Positions 18,401 through 25,851 of a stretch of DNA of 64,000 bases are shown piece after piece (position 1 is the first letter of the stretch; every line of letters begins with the position of its first letter). The DNA is from DAIMZI01 sp036734025 (GTDB lineage Bacteria > Pseudomonadota > Alphaproteobacteria > Rhizobiales > Rhodomicrobiaceae). A program made the translations under genes and the position numbers. The stretch covers positions 1-64,000 of the forward strand of contig DAIMZI010000006.1 in the NCBI GenBank assembly GCA_036734025.1, written 5' to 3'. The notes beneath the pieces were generated by a model. That model was not told the origin of the DNA. It made no database searches and worked only from the letters and a program-made list of their open reading frames with translations.

Positions 18401-18987
18401 AGCATCAGACCTTCCTGGTGCTCGGTCGCATCGATGTGGCGGGTCCCGAACAGGACCGCGAATACCGCCATTATGACGGCAATGATGAAGGCGATGTCCA
18501 CGAAGGGAACCGCGTCGGCGACATCGGCCGGGATCGGCGCCGGCCCCAGCATGGTCTTGACCGACATCGCCACGGCTTCCAGCTGGAGCGACAGATAAGG
18601 CAGCGTGCCGGCGACGATCAGGATGGTGACGATCCCCGCAAGCTGCACGTTCTTGCCATAGCGCGCGGCGAGGAAGTCGGCCACCGAGGTGATGTTCTGC
18701 GTCTTGGAGATGCGGATGATGTGGCGTATCAGGGGCGTGCCGATCGCAAGCACGAGGATCGGTCCGATATAGACCGGCAGGAAATCCAGTCCTGTGGTGG
18801 CGGAGAGCCCGATGCTGCCGAAAAATGTCCAGGATGTGCAGTAGACCGCGAGCGAAAGGGCATAGGTGGTGGGGCGCGCACCCAGTCGCGCACGCCGCCC
18901 GGCATGCAGATCGCCGAAATAGGCCACGGCAAACAGCACGCTCAGATAAGCGAGCGCCGCGCCGACAATGACACCACCTTCGATCAT
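15466..18987 (-). CDS. Symporter-fused PAS hybrid sensor histidine kinase/response regulator
   Basis: 1173 aa. The first 525 residues form a sodium:solute symporter-like membrane domain with about 13 helices. A PAS domain lies at about 650-765, a short coiled coil at about 768-805, and a HisKA domain has the phospho-acceptor His819 in AAASHDILQPLNAARL. The HATPase domain (about 915-1025) has N box LQNLVSNAIKYTD and G boxes DTGPGIP and GLGLSIV. A receiver domain at about 1048-1165 has phospho-acceptor Asp1101 (ILADYHL) and Lys1151. This architecture matches CbrA/NahK-type kinases. The ligand may be a transported solute; that is inference. No cognate regulator is adjacent. The ATG at 18987 is clear. 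Confidence 0.93.
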   Translation of the reverse strand: MIEGGVIVGAALAYLSVLFAVAYFGDLHAGRRARLGARPTTYALSLAVYCTSWTFFGSIGLSATTGLDFLPVYIGPILVLAIGTPLIRHIIRISKTQNITSVADFLAARYGKNVQLAGIVTILIVAGTLPYLSLQLEAVAMSVKTMLGPAPIPADVADAVPFVDIAFIIAVIMAVFAVLFGTRHIDATEHQEGLMLAIAMESVVKLAAFLIVGCYVTFVMFGGIGPLLERASADPHISELFSRGFSGGTWITITLLSAMCIILLPRQFHVMVVENNDPAEVRRARWLFPLYLILINLFVVPVAIAGLLTFGSHGPAADMFLLLLPLSDGAYTISLIAFLGGLSAATAMVIVASVALSIMVSNNLAVPLLLERRRGVSLDSEDMSKFLLNIRRAVIAGVMLLTYLFYRTIEGSSALVAIGLLSFSAISQLAPAFFGGLVWRRATARGAMAGILAGFAVWGYTLLLPFLAKSGVISHDIVTNGPFGVALLKPQMLFNMSFEPLTHGVFWSLVCNIFAYVTVSLLRAPEPIERLQANTFIEERRGLPAPGLRVVREVVDVAELQQIVSRYLGEERTARSFAEYAEQRGVVLRPRTTADVHWLRFTERLLASAIGAASSRLVLSLALRRHDVSSKSALKLLDDASEAIQYNRDLLQQALDQVRQGIAVFDKDMRLICWNRHFRDILQLPPDLGRIGVPLDQIVRASASASGLSPVEVEHMVADRLRKFVVTMETFQERLPREQRVVEIRTNAMPQGGIVTSITDITDRVAAAEALARSKSTLERRVKERTAELTKLNEALQQAKARADEANLDKTRFLAAASHDILQPLNAARLYTTSLVERGAQGEPGRLARNIDVALTAVEDILNTLLDMSRLDTGALRPDIGPVRLHDLLQQLKVEFEPLAEERGLRLQVMPSRLWVSSDVRLLRRILQNLVSNAIKYTDRGRVLVGCRRSGNSVSVEVHDTGPGIPLAQQTLIFKEFRRLHQHVGAVRGLGLGLSIVERMGRVLDHPIRLESTLGLGSTFAVTLPLAAPVALTEPRAALPRLIGDLRGLEALCIDNESAILEGMEVLLRTWGCRATTAMSAEDALEAIQQRGVSPNVILADYHLENGTGCDAVARICRALGRNVPGIIVTADRSPEVQDEVQAAGYRLLRKPVKPATLRAVIAQSVLPSLAAE

Positions 18988-19172
18988 TGGGCTTGCAAGG
19001 TCCCGATGTTTCCTGCCCCGCGCCAGCGAGCCCGACAGGCAAAGCGCTTTGCTCGCAGACGCTATTCAAGCTTAGCGCCGATCAGACCAAACGCAAATGC
19101 CTATCCGCGCGCCGTGTCTTGAGGGCAGATTGCATGAGGAGGGGCAAGGCGCGCAGCGGGGCAAAAACCTAA

Positions 19173-19201
19173 TTGTCTTTCAAATCGCCCGCGGGTATAA
19201 C
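19173..19201 (+). promoter_or_regulatory. Candidate sigma-70 promoter of rplY
   Basis: TTGTCT (19173-19178), a 17-bp spacer and TATAAC (19196-19201). The predicted start is near 19208, giving a leader of roughly 95 nt before the rplY ATG. It would drive rplY-pth-ychF. Confidence 0.6.
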
Positions 19202-19253
19202 CGCTTGTATGACCTGCGCTTGATCTGCGGTTAGCAGACTGTAAAAGCGCCAC

Positions 19254-19277
19254 GGGGCCTGCATTGGGCCCTTTTTT
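19254..19277 (+). promoter_or_regulatory. Terminator-like hairpin in the rplY leader (candidate attenuator)
   Basis: GGGCC (19255-19259) pairs with GGCCC (19267-19271) around a 7-nt loop. Six T follow directly (19272-19277). It lies between the promoter and the ribosome-binding site of rplY (AGGAG at 19291-19295), so readthrough is needed to express the gene. Either it is an attenuator or it ends a short leader RNA. Confidence 0.5.
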
Positions 19278-19301
19278 ATATGCCGGTTGCAGGAGAATGA
19301 A

Positions 19302-19928
19302 ATGGCGGAGATCACCGAGCTTCAGGCCACGGTGCGGGATCGTGCAGGCAAGGCGACGGCGCGCCGGATCAGACGCGAGGGCGGTGTGCCGTGTGTCGTT
19401 TACGGCGGCCGCGGCCAGCCTGAAATGCTCACGGTCGATTACAAGTCCGTGTGGAAGCATGTGCAGACCGGCACCTTCCTGAGCACGGTCTACATGCTTG
19501 ATGTGAATGGCAAGAAGACCCGCGTCATTCCGCGCGACATTCAGTTCGATCCGGTGCGCGATTTTGTCGAGCATATCGACTTCATGCGCATCAGCAAGAC
19601 GTCGCTGCTCGAGGTCGAAGTGCCGGTGATGGTGATCAATGAAGAGCGCGCGCCTGGGCTCAAGCGCGGCGGCATGCTCAATCTGGTGCGTCACGAAATC
19701 GAGCTGAGCTGTCCCGCCGATGCCATCCCCGAGCATATCGAGGTCGATGTCACCGGGCTGGATATCGGCGATGTGGTGCACATCTCGCAGATCACCCTGC
19801 CGGCGGGCGCTACCCCGACCATAACCGACCGCGATTTCACCGTTCTCACGATCGTCGGCGCATCCGCCGGCGGATCCGACGAGGATGAAGACGCAAGCGG
19901 TGATGAGGACAACGGCGGCGAGGACTGA
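19302..19928 (+). CDS. rplY: 50S ribosomal protein L25/general stress protein Ctc
   Basis: 208 aa, the long Ctc form of L25 that binds 5S rRNA. The N-terminal L25 domain (ELQATVRDRAGKATARRIRREGG-type sequence, VPCVVYGG) occupies about 1-95. The TL5/Ctc C-terminal domain follows (EVPVMVINEERAPGLKRGGML, LDIGDVVHISQITLP). The tail is very acidic (DEDEDASGDEDN). ATG 19302 has AGGAG 6 bases upstream; the longer frame from 19287 would place that site inside the coding region. It is followed by pth and ychF, the standard order. Confidence 0.96.
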   Translation: MAEITELQATVRDRAGKATARRIRREGGVPCVVYGGRGQPEMLTVDYKSVWKHVQTGTFLSTVYMLDVNGKKTRVIPRDIQFDPVRDFVEHIDFMRISKTSLLEVEVPVMVINEERAPGLKRGGMLNLVRHEIELSCPADAIPEHIEVDVTGLDIGDVVHISQITLPAGATPTITDRDFTVLTIVGASAGGSDEDEDASGDEDNGGED

Positions 19929-19965
19929 GCGGCGCGTTTGGTTTTGATTTGCGAGTGAGGGCACG

Positions 19966-20685
19966 ATGAAGCTGTTTGTCGGTCTTGGGAATCCAGGCGC
20001 GAAATATGCCGCCAACCGTCACAATGTCGGTTTCTGTGCCGTCGATCGCATGGCCGAGGTCCATCGGATGGGCCCGTGGCGGCGGCGTTTTCAGGGCGAG
20101 GTCGTCGAGGGGCGGCTGGGTGATGATCGCGTGTTGCTGCTCAAGCCAATGACCTACATGAACGAGTCGGGGCGTGCCGTCGGCGAGGCCGTGCGCTTTT
20201 ACAAGCTGCGCCCCGAGGATGTGATCGTGCTGCACGACGAACTCGATGTGGCACCGGGCAAGGTGAAGGTGAAAAAGGGCGGCGGCCATGCCGGCCATAA
20301 CGGGCTCAAATCGATTGCCTCGCACATCGGGCCGGAGTTCTGGCGCGTGCGCATCGGGATCGGTCATCCGGGCGAGCGTTCGCTGGTCGTCAATTATGTG
20401 CTCCAGGATTTCGCCAAGGCCGACGCGGCCTGGCTCGACAGCCTGATAGATGCGATCGCGCGCTCGGGCGCTCAGCTCGCCGCGGGCGAAGATGCGCGAT
20501 TTCTGAATGACGTGGCGCGCCTGACGCGTGAGCTTGAACCCGTGCGCGAGCGTGTTGGCGCTGCCCCGGTTACGGTTTCCTCGGCGCAGCGGCCGGCCTC
20601 GCCCGGCCCGGCCCCGGCAGCATCTGCTGCAAGCGGTGGCAATGGCGGGCTGGCGGACAAGCTGCGGCGCTGGTTCGGGCGCTGA
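19966..20685 (+). CDS. pth: Peptidyl-tRNA hydrolase
   Basis: Releases tRNA from prematurely dropped peptidyl-tRNAs. Catalytic His19 lies in AANRHNVGF. The family motifs GLGNPGAKY, KPMTYMNESGRAV and GGGHAGHNGLKSI are all present. At 239 aa it is about 40 residues longer than E. coli Pth; the extra is a Pro/Ala-rich linker plus a short basic C-terminus (LADKLRRWFGR), common in alphaproteobacteria. GTGAGGG precedes the ATG. It lies 37 bp downstream of rplY. Confidence 0.97.
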   Translation: MKLFVGLGNPGAKYAANRHNVGFCAVDRMAEVHRMGPWRRRFQGEVVEGRLGDDRVLLLKPMTYMNESGRAVGEAVRFYKLRPEDVIVLHDELDVAPGKVKVKKGGGHAGHNGLKSIASHIGPEFWRVRIGIGHPGERSLVVNYVLQDFAKADAAWLDSLIDAIARSGAQLAAGEDARFLNDVARLTRELEPVRERVGAAPVTVSSAQRPASPGPAPAASAASGGNGGLADKLRRWFGR

Positions 20686-20710
20686 GCGCTCGCGGGCTCG
20701 GGACACAGTC

Positions 20711-21817
20711 ATGGGCTTCAAATGCGGTATTGTCGGGTTGCCTAATGTCGGCAAGTCCACCCTGTTTAACGCGCTGACCCGCACTGCTGCAGCCGAGGCT
20801 GCGAACTATCCGTTCTGCACGATCGAGCCCAATGTGGGCGAGGTTCCCGTGCCTGATCCGCGCCTTGATCAGCTTGCCCGGATCGGCGGCTCTGCGCGCG
20901 TCATCCCCACCCGCCTCACCTTCGTTGATATCGCCGGCCTGGTGCGCGGCGCCTCCAGGGGCGAAGGGCTGGGCAATCAGTTTCTCGCCAATATCCGCGA
21001 GATGGATGCGATTGCCTATGTCCTGCGCTGTTTTGATGATGATGACATCGCCCATGTCGAGGGTCGCGTCGATCCCATCGCCGATGCCGAAACGGTCGAG
21101 ACCGAGTTGATGATCGCGGATTTGGAAAGCCTGGAGCGGCGCCGGCCGGCCCTGGAAAAGAAAGCCAAGGCGCAGGGGCCCGAGGGCAAGGAGGCGAAAG
21201 CCACCCTTGAGCTGATCGAGCGGGCGCACTCAGTGCTGGCGGAGGGCCAGCCGGCTCGGGCGGCCAAGATCGCCGAGGATGAGCGCAGCGCGTTCCGCCA
21301 GCTTCAGCTGCTGACCGCCAAGCCGGTGCTTTATGTTTGCAATGTCGATGAACAATCGGCCGGCGAGGGCAACCAGCTGTCGGCAAGGGTCGAGGCTCAT
21401 GCCAGATCGCAAGATGCGGGCGTGGTCGTGATCTCGGCCAAGATTGAGGCTGAATTGGCCCAGCTCGCGCCTGAAGAACAGGCCGAATATCTGGCGGAAC
21501 TGGGGCTCGGCGAACCCGGCCTGAACCGGCTGATCCATGAAGGCTACAAGCTGCTCGGGCTGATTACCTATTTCACCGTCGGGCCCAAGGAAGCGCGCGC
21601 CTGGACGGTGACCAGAGGCACCTCCGCGCCCAAGGCTGCCGGGGTCATCCACACCGATTTCGAGAAGGGCTTCATCCGCGCCGAGACGATCTCATATGCG
21701 GATTTCGTTGCCTGCGGCGGCGAAAGCGGCGCCCGCGATGCCGGCAAGATGCGGCTGGAGGGCAAGGACTATGCCGTCCATGACGGTGACGTGATGCATT
21801 TCCGCTTCGCCAACTGA
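20711..21817 (+). CDS. ychF: Redox-regulated ATPase YchF (Obg-family)
   Basis: 368 aa P-loop NTPase of the Obg family that prefers ATP. G1 GLPNVGKST is at about 8-16, G3 DIAGLVRGASRGEGLGNQFL follows at about 75, and NVDE replaces the canonical NKXD (G4), explaining ATP preference. The C-terminal TGS domain (TYFTVGPKEARAWTVTRG) is present. ATG 20711 gives MGFKCGIVGLPN; longer frames run into pth. It is the last gene of rplY-pth-ychF and converges with the P-type ATPase gene. Confidence 0.97.
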   Translation: MGFKCGIVGLPNVGKSTLFNALTRTAAAEAANYPFCTIEPNVGEVPVPDPRLDQLARIGGSARVIPTRLTFVDIAGLVRGASRGEGLGNQFLANIREMDAIAYVLRCFDDDDIAHVEGRVDPIADAETVETELMIADLESLERRRPALEKKAKAQGPEGKEAKATLELIERAHSVLAEGQPARAAKIAEDERSAFRQLQLLTAKPVLYVCNVDEQSAGEGNQLSARVEAHARSQDAGVVVISAKIEAELAQLAPEEQAEYLAELGLGEPGLNRLIHEGYKLLGLITYFTVGPKEARAWTVTRGTSAPKAAGVIHTDFEKGFIRAETISYADFVACGGESGARDAGKMRLEGKDYAVHDGDVMHFRFAN

Positions 21818-21850
21818 CAGGCGGGTGCGCCGCCCTGATCGCCGCAGACG

Positions 21851-24235
21851 TCAATCAAGCCGCACGCCGCGCAGGCGCAGTGCGTTGGCAATCACCGAAA
21901 CCGACGACAGGCTCATGGCCGCAGCCGCGATCATCGGCGACAGCAGCAGCCCCGTCACGGGATAAAGCGCCCCTGCTGCGATCGGGATGCAGATGACATT
22001 ATAGCCGAACGCGAAAAACAGGTTCTGGCGGATATTGGCCATGGTCGCCAGCGCCAGCCGGCGCGCCCGCGCCACCCCGCGCAGATCGCCCTTCACCAGA
22101 ATGATACCGGCGCTCTCGATGGCGATGTCGGCTCCGGCGCCCATGGCGATGCCAACCGATGCGCCGGCAAGCGCGGGCGCATCATTTATTCCGTCACCGG
22201 CCATGGCGATGCGCGCGCCGCGCGAACTCACCTCCCCGATCAGCCGCAATTTGTCCTCGGGCAGCAGCCCGGCGCGAAACTCCAGGATACCCAACCGGCG
22301 CGCCACTGCCTGTGCCGTCGAGATATTATCTCCGGTCGCCATGATCACACGGACGCCGGAGCCTTGCAGCGATACGATCGCTTCCGCAGCCCCATCCCTG
22401 ATCGGGTCATCGACGACGATGAGCCCGGCAAATTCCTCATCGATCGCGACGGCGATGACCGTCGCGCCATCCTCGCGCAGGCTCTTGGCCCAGCCTTCGA
22501 ACTTGGCGGGCTCGACACCCGTCTCGATGATCATGCGGTCGCTGCCGATGGCGAGGCGCCGGCCGGCAATGGTGCCGGTTATGCCGCGACCGGTGAGGGA
22601 TCGGAAGTCGACTGCATCTTCGAGCACCAGACCGCGCAGGCGCGCCGCGTCCACGATCGCATCGGCCAGAGGATGCTCGCTGGCGCGCTCGACGCTGGCG
22701 ACAAGGCGCAGCAATTCATCTTCGTCCATATGCGGCGCGGGCTCGACACGGCGCAGGACCGGACGTCCAAGCGTCACCGTGCCGGTTTTGTCGATGATCA
22801 GCGTATCAACATCGGCAAGGTGCTGCAGCGCCTCGGCATTTTTGATGAGCACACCGGCCTGGGCTCCGCGCCCTGCTGCGACCATGATCGACATGGGCGT
22901 CGCCAGACCAAGCGCACAGGGGCAGGCGATGATCAAGACCGAAACCGCGGCGACGAGCGCGTGGGCGATGGCCGGAGAAGGGCCGAAAAATAGCCAGAAG
23001 ACAAATGTGGCAAGCGCGATGATGACGACGCTCGGCACGAAATAGGCCGCAACCCTGTCGACCAGATGCTGCACAGGCGCCCGGCTGCGCTGCGCCTTTG
23101 CAACCATGGCAACAATACGCGCCAGCATGGTTTCGCTGCCGACACGCTCAGCGCGCATGATGAAGCTTCCGGTCTGGTTCAGCGTCGCGCCGGTGACCTG
23201 ATCCCCTTCGCTTTTTTCCACCGCGAGAGGCTCGCCGGTCAGCATCGATTCATCGACGCTTGAATGGCCGTCTGTGATCACGCCATCGACAGGTATCGTC
23301 TCGCCGGGGCGCACCCTCAGGCGATCATCCACCATCACCTGCTCGATCGGCACATCGGCTTCAGAACCACCCGGCTCTATCCTGCGCGCGGTCCGCGGCG
23401 CCAGATCGAGCAGCGCACGAATGGCCGAGCCGGTTTGCGCCCGCGCCCGCAGCTCCATCACCTGGCCAAGCAGCACCAGAACGATGATCATGGCGGCGGC
23501 CTCGAAATAAAGCCCGGGGTGCTCAGGCGCCGCTGTACCATCTTGTGCAGCATGAAAGGCTCCGGGGAAAAGCTCCGGCGCGGCGACGCTAACCAGGCTG
23601 TAGCCATAAGCCGCGCCTACACCCAGCCCGATGAGCGTCCACATGTTGGGGCGCATGTTCATCACCGAGGTCCAGAAGCGTGCGAAGAATGGCCAGCCCG
23701 ACCACAGCACCACGGGCGTCGCCAGCGCCAGTTGCGCCAGGCCCCCAGCACGCGGGCTGAGCCAGTCGCCCGGCACAAGGCCAAGCATCGGCCCCATGGC
23801 CAGCACCATCAGCGGGACCGTAAAGGCAGTGCCGATAATCAGCCGCCATGTGAAATCGGCCAGCTCGGGTTCGCTCCCCGCATCGCCTGATGTCACGCTC
23901 TCGGGTTCCAGCGCCATACCGCATATCGGGCACGCGCCGGGTCGATCGGAAATGACTTCGGGGTCCATCGGGCAGATGTAGGTGGCCCCTGGCTGGGCTT
24001 GCTCGTCTGGCCGGCGCTCACCGCTGTAGCGCTCCGGATCGGCGGCAAACTTCTGCCGGCAACCGGCGCTGCAGAAATAGCGGGTCTCAGCGCCATGCTG
24101 ATAATGCGGTCTGTCGGGCGCAGGCGTTACGCTCATTCCGCACACCGGATCACGCACCTTATCTCCCGCCGGAACTGCGCCGCTTTGTGCCGCATCCTCA
24201 TGTGTGTGCGATTGCATCATCCGGGTCTCGTTCAT
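21851..24235 (-). CDS. copA: Copper-type P1B-ATPase with YHS and heavy-metal-binding N-terminal domains
   Basis: 794 aa. Instead of HMA domains the N-terminus has a YHS domain (VRDPVCGMSV, YFCSAGCRQKF; about 28-75) and a heavy-metal-binding motif (YICPMDPEVISDRPGACP, then ICGM; about 88-110). The transmembrane metal site is CPC (IIACPCALGLATP). The phosphorylation site is DKTGTVTLG and the hinge GDGINDAPAL. The last helices contain GYNVICIP and MSLSSVSVIANALRLR, the copper-type Asn/Met/Ser pattern. Cu(I) export is therefore likely. A promoter with 19-bp spacing, as used by MerR-type regulators, lies upstream. No regulator gene is adjacent. Confidence 0.93.
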   Translation of the reverse strand: MNETRMMQSHTHEDAAQSGAVPAGDKVRDPVCGMSVTPAPDRPHYQHGAETRYFCSAGCRQKFAADPERYSGERRPDEQAQPGATYICPMDPEVISDRPGACPICGMALEPESVTSGDAGSEPELADFTWRLIIGTAFTVPLMVLAMGPMLGLVPGDWLSPRAGGLAQLALATPVVLWSGWPFFARFWTSVMNMRPNMWTLIGLGVGAAYGYSLVSVAAPELFPGAFHAAQDGTAAPEHPGLYFEAAAMIIVLVLLGQVMELRARAQTGSAIRALLDLAPRTARRIEPGGSEADVPIEQVMVDDRLRVRPGETIPVDGVITDGHSSVDESMLTGEPLAVEKSEGDQVTGATLNQTGSFIMRAERVGSETMLARIVAMVAKAQRSRAPVQHLVDRVAAYFVPSVVIIALATFVFWLFFGPSPAIAHALVAAVSVLIIACPCALGLATPMSIMVAAGRGAQAGVLIKNAEALQHLADVDTLIIDKTGTVTLGRPVLRRVEPAPHMDEDELLRLVASVERASEHPLADAIVDAARLRGLVLEDAVDFRSLTGRGITGTIAGRRLAIGSDRMIIETGVEPAKFEGWAKSLREDGATVIAVAIDEEFAGLIVVDDPIRDGAAEAIVSLQGSGVRVIMATGDNISTAQAVARRLGILEFRAGLLPEDKLRLIGEVSSRGARIAMAGDGINDAPALAGASVGIAMGAGADIAIESAGIILVKGDLRGVARARRLALATMANIRQNLFFAFGYNVICIPIAAGALYPVTGLLLSPMIAAAAMSLSSVSVIANALRLRGVRLD

Positions 24236-24316
24236 GATCCTGCTTGCTGTTTACTCAGCCAGGCCCCAGCAAGAGCTGCAAAGGTTCATTCCCGTGAGCC
24301 GCGAGAAGCCTTGACT

Positions 24317-24347
24317 GACTTAATCCCGTCCCTGCTTGAAAGGTCAA
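24317..24347 (-). promoter_or_regulatory. Candidate MerR/CueR-type promoter of the copper ATPase gene
   Basis: On the minus strand TTGACC (24347-24342) and TAAGTC (24322-24317) are separated by 19 bp. This over-long spacer is the hallmark of promoters activated by MerR-family regulators. The outer bases also form CTTGAC/GTCAAG inverted ends. No MerR-like gene lies in the window. Confidence 0.45.
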
Positions 24348-24368
24348 GCCTGCCTCTGATACGCGGCG

Positions 24369-24416
24369 TTAACCAACTTGGTGGCGGTTTGCCGCGTTTG
24401 GTAAAATTATGGTTAA
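24369..24416 (+). promoter_or_regulatory. Promoter with flanking CtrA-like octamers, upstream of a small membrane operon
   Basis: TTGGTG (24378-24383), an 18-bp spacer and TAAAAT (24402-24407) form a plausible promoter. TTAACCAA (24369-24376) and, inverted, TTAACCAT (24409-24416) flank it. TTAACCAT is the CtrA half-site known from alphaproteobacteria. CtrA control is an inference. Confidence 0.4.
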
Positions 24417-24461
24417 TCTCTACTCAGTGCAGGCGAAGGCAACCGGTTTTCTTGCGGGGTT

Positions 24462-24764
24462 ATGACGGTGAGCGATGAGCGCAGTCCCGATGAGCGTAGT
24501 CCCGATGAGTTCGAGCTCGCGCTGAGCGCCCTGCAAAGGCGCACGGGCATGGAGCGCAACCGTATCATCGCCGAAGCTGTCGCATTCGCCAACGCCAGGC
24601 GCACGGAATTTGCCGCGCATCTGCGCCGCGACATCCACAAAAGGCGGCCCGCCAACGGCCCTGTGCGGCGTTTCATCGCACACCATGGCACAGAAATCGC
24701 GGTGGCGGCGCTGTTTCTGCTTGGCTCGGCGCTCGCCGCACTCCAGATCATGCAACAGGATTGA
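24462..24764 (+). CDS. Small tail-anchored membrane protein, function unknown
   Basis: 100 aa. The N-terminus has an in-frame 15-bp tandem duplication (24477-24491 and 24492-24506, one mismatch) coding RSPDERSPDE. A charged helical region follows (LSALQRRTGMERNRIIAEAV, then FANARRTEF). One C-terminal transmembrane helix (about 77-95, EIAVAALFLLGSALAALQI) should leave the body in the cytoplasm. It is the first gene of a two-gene unit; the next starts 14 bp later. I do not recognise a family. Confidence 0.6.
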   Translation: MTVSDERSPDERSPDEFELALSALQRRTGMERNRIIAEAVAFANARRTEFAAHLRRDIHKRRPANGPVRRFIAHHGTEIAVAALFLLGSALAALQIMQQD

Positions 24765-24778
24765 TTTAAGGACCGCCC

Positions 24779-25198
24779 ATGCGCGTACTCATTGTCGTGG
24801 TCAGTATCGGCGCACTGTGGGATGGCTATACGAGCTTTTTCGGCATTGCGGAATTCTATGAACTGCTCACCAATAACCAGGATGCGCGGCGCCTGATCTT
24901 CGCCGGGGTGGCGGCCACGATCATCGTCGGCTTCATGGTGGCGACGCGGCTCATCTGGAGTTCGGCTGAAAAGAACAATGCCATCACCATGCTGCTCAAG
25001 GGCGCGTGGGTCCTTTGTTTCCTGATCGACCTCTACACCTCTTATGTCGGCACCCGGTATTACATCTTCGGCGACATGGTCGAGTCCGGCGCCGACATGG
25101 TCGGCCTTGTCCTTGTCAGCTTCCTCGTGACCTCGTCATCGGTGCTGCTTTCCCAGCTCATCACCGGACGCGGCATCAAGAAGCGCTATTTGTATTAG
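24779..25198 (+). CDS. Four-TM membrane protein, function unknown
   Basis: 139 aa with about four hydrophobic segments: VLIVVVSIGALWDGYTSFF, LIFAGVAATIIVGFMVATRLI, LLKGAWVLCFLIDLYTSYVG and MVGLVLVSFLVTSSSVLLSQ. The tail is basic (GRGIKKRYLY). Two DxYTS motifs (WDGYTSFFG and IDLYTSYVG) at equivalent places suggest an internal duplication of a two-helix unit. It is translated with the small protein upstream and converges with the next gene by 4 bp overlap. No family recognised. Confidence 0.65.
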   Translation: MRVLIVVVSIGALWDGYTSFFGIAEFYELLTNNQDARRLIFAGVAATIIVGFMVATRLIWSSAEKNNAITMLLKGAWVLCFLIDLYTSYVGTRYYIFGDMVESGADMVGLVLVSFLVTSSSVLLSQLITGRGIKKRYLY

Positions 25199-25851
25199 GG
25201 CACCAGCCAGGCCGCGCCCCAGCGCCCGCCCCCGCTCTCATCTTCATGCCATTCGAACAGGGCGCGCCGGTGGCCCTGATGGGCAAGATAAAGCCATTCG
25301 ATGCGCTCGATCTGCGCGCTGACCACGGCAAAGTTTGCCGCGCCGTCATTGGTGTCGTGCGCCGAAAAGGGTATCGCGGCCGGATCTTCGACCACCGTGC
25401 CGGGCACGGGCATCACCTGATAGCACACCTTGCTGAAGTCACGGGTCTGCGCCCAGGCGGCGTTGGCCAACTCGTCGCTGGTGTGCACTCGCAGTGAGGC
25501 CGAAAGCCGGAGCTGAAACTTCTGGCGCGCGTCATAGACCATCACGCTGCCACGGGAGTGGGCGGCGATCTCGCTCACTTTCGCGGCGCGTATGTCGGTG
25601 TGAAAGCGCAAGCGCCGCAAATCGGGTTCGCAGCCGCGCAGCACCACCGTGCGCACCTGCGGACGACCGCTGGCGTCGATGGTGGCGAGCGCCGGCGTAT
25701 GAGACGGCGCGCGGCGATCCTTGACCCCGCGCGAAAGCATCGCCCAGGCAAAGCGCAGGGTCTGGTCCAGATCGTCATAAAAGGCGGGCAGATCTCTCGG
25801 GCCCTGCTCGTGCGCTTCCCCGCCTTTTGTGTCAGTATCGTTGGCGTTCAT
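25195..25851 (-). CDS. Pyridoxamine 5'-phosphate oxidase-family flavoprotein
   Basis: 218 aa with the PNPOx split-barrel fold: HTPALATIDASGRPQVRTVVLRG, LRFHTDIRAAKVSEI and SGGGRWGAAWLVP. It resembles the alphaproteobacterial PNPOx-like family rather than true PdxH, whose gene lies at 9.2 kb and is complete. The substrate is unknown. ATG 25851 is chosen because it overlaps the mutT stop by one base (TGATG), implying translational coupling; the longer TTG frame would run into mutT. Confidence 0.85.
   Translation of the reverse strand: MNANDTDTKGGEAHEQGPRDLPAFYDDLDQTLRFAWAMLSRGVKDRRAPSHTPALATIDASGRPQVRTVVLRGCEPDLRRLRFHTDIRAAKVSEIAAHSRGSVMVYDARQKFQLRLSASLRVHTSDELANAAWAQTRDFSKVCYQVMPVPGTVVEDPAAIPFSAHDTNDGAANFAVVSAQIERIEWLYLAHQGHRRALFEWHEDESGGGRWGAAWLVP

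Larger units (their letters stand above)
18988..19301. other. Divergent intergenic region, symporter-kinase gene / rplY
   Basis: 314 bp without a gene. The rplY half contains a good sigma-70 promoter and a leader hairpin, listed separately. The kinase-proximal part contains no element I can name. Confidence 0.5.

Noticed and set aside
17479..19122. 547-codon plus-strand frame
   Set aside because: Antisense to the membrane half of the symporter-kinase; the His/Arg/Gln-rich sequence is typical of reversed hydrophobic codons.
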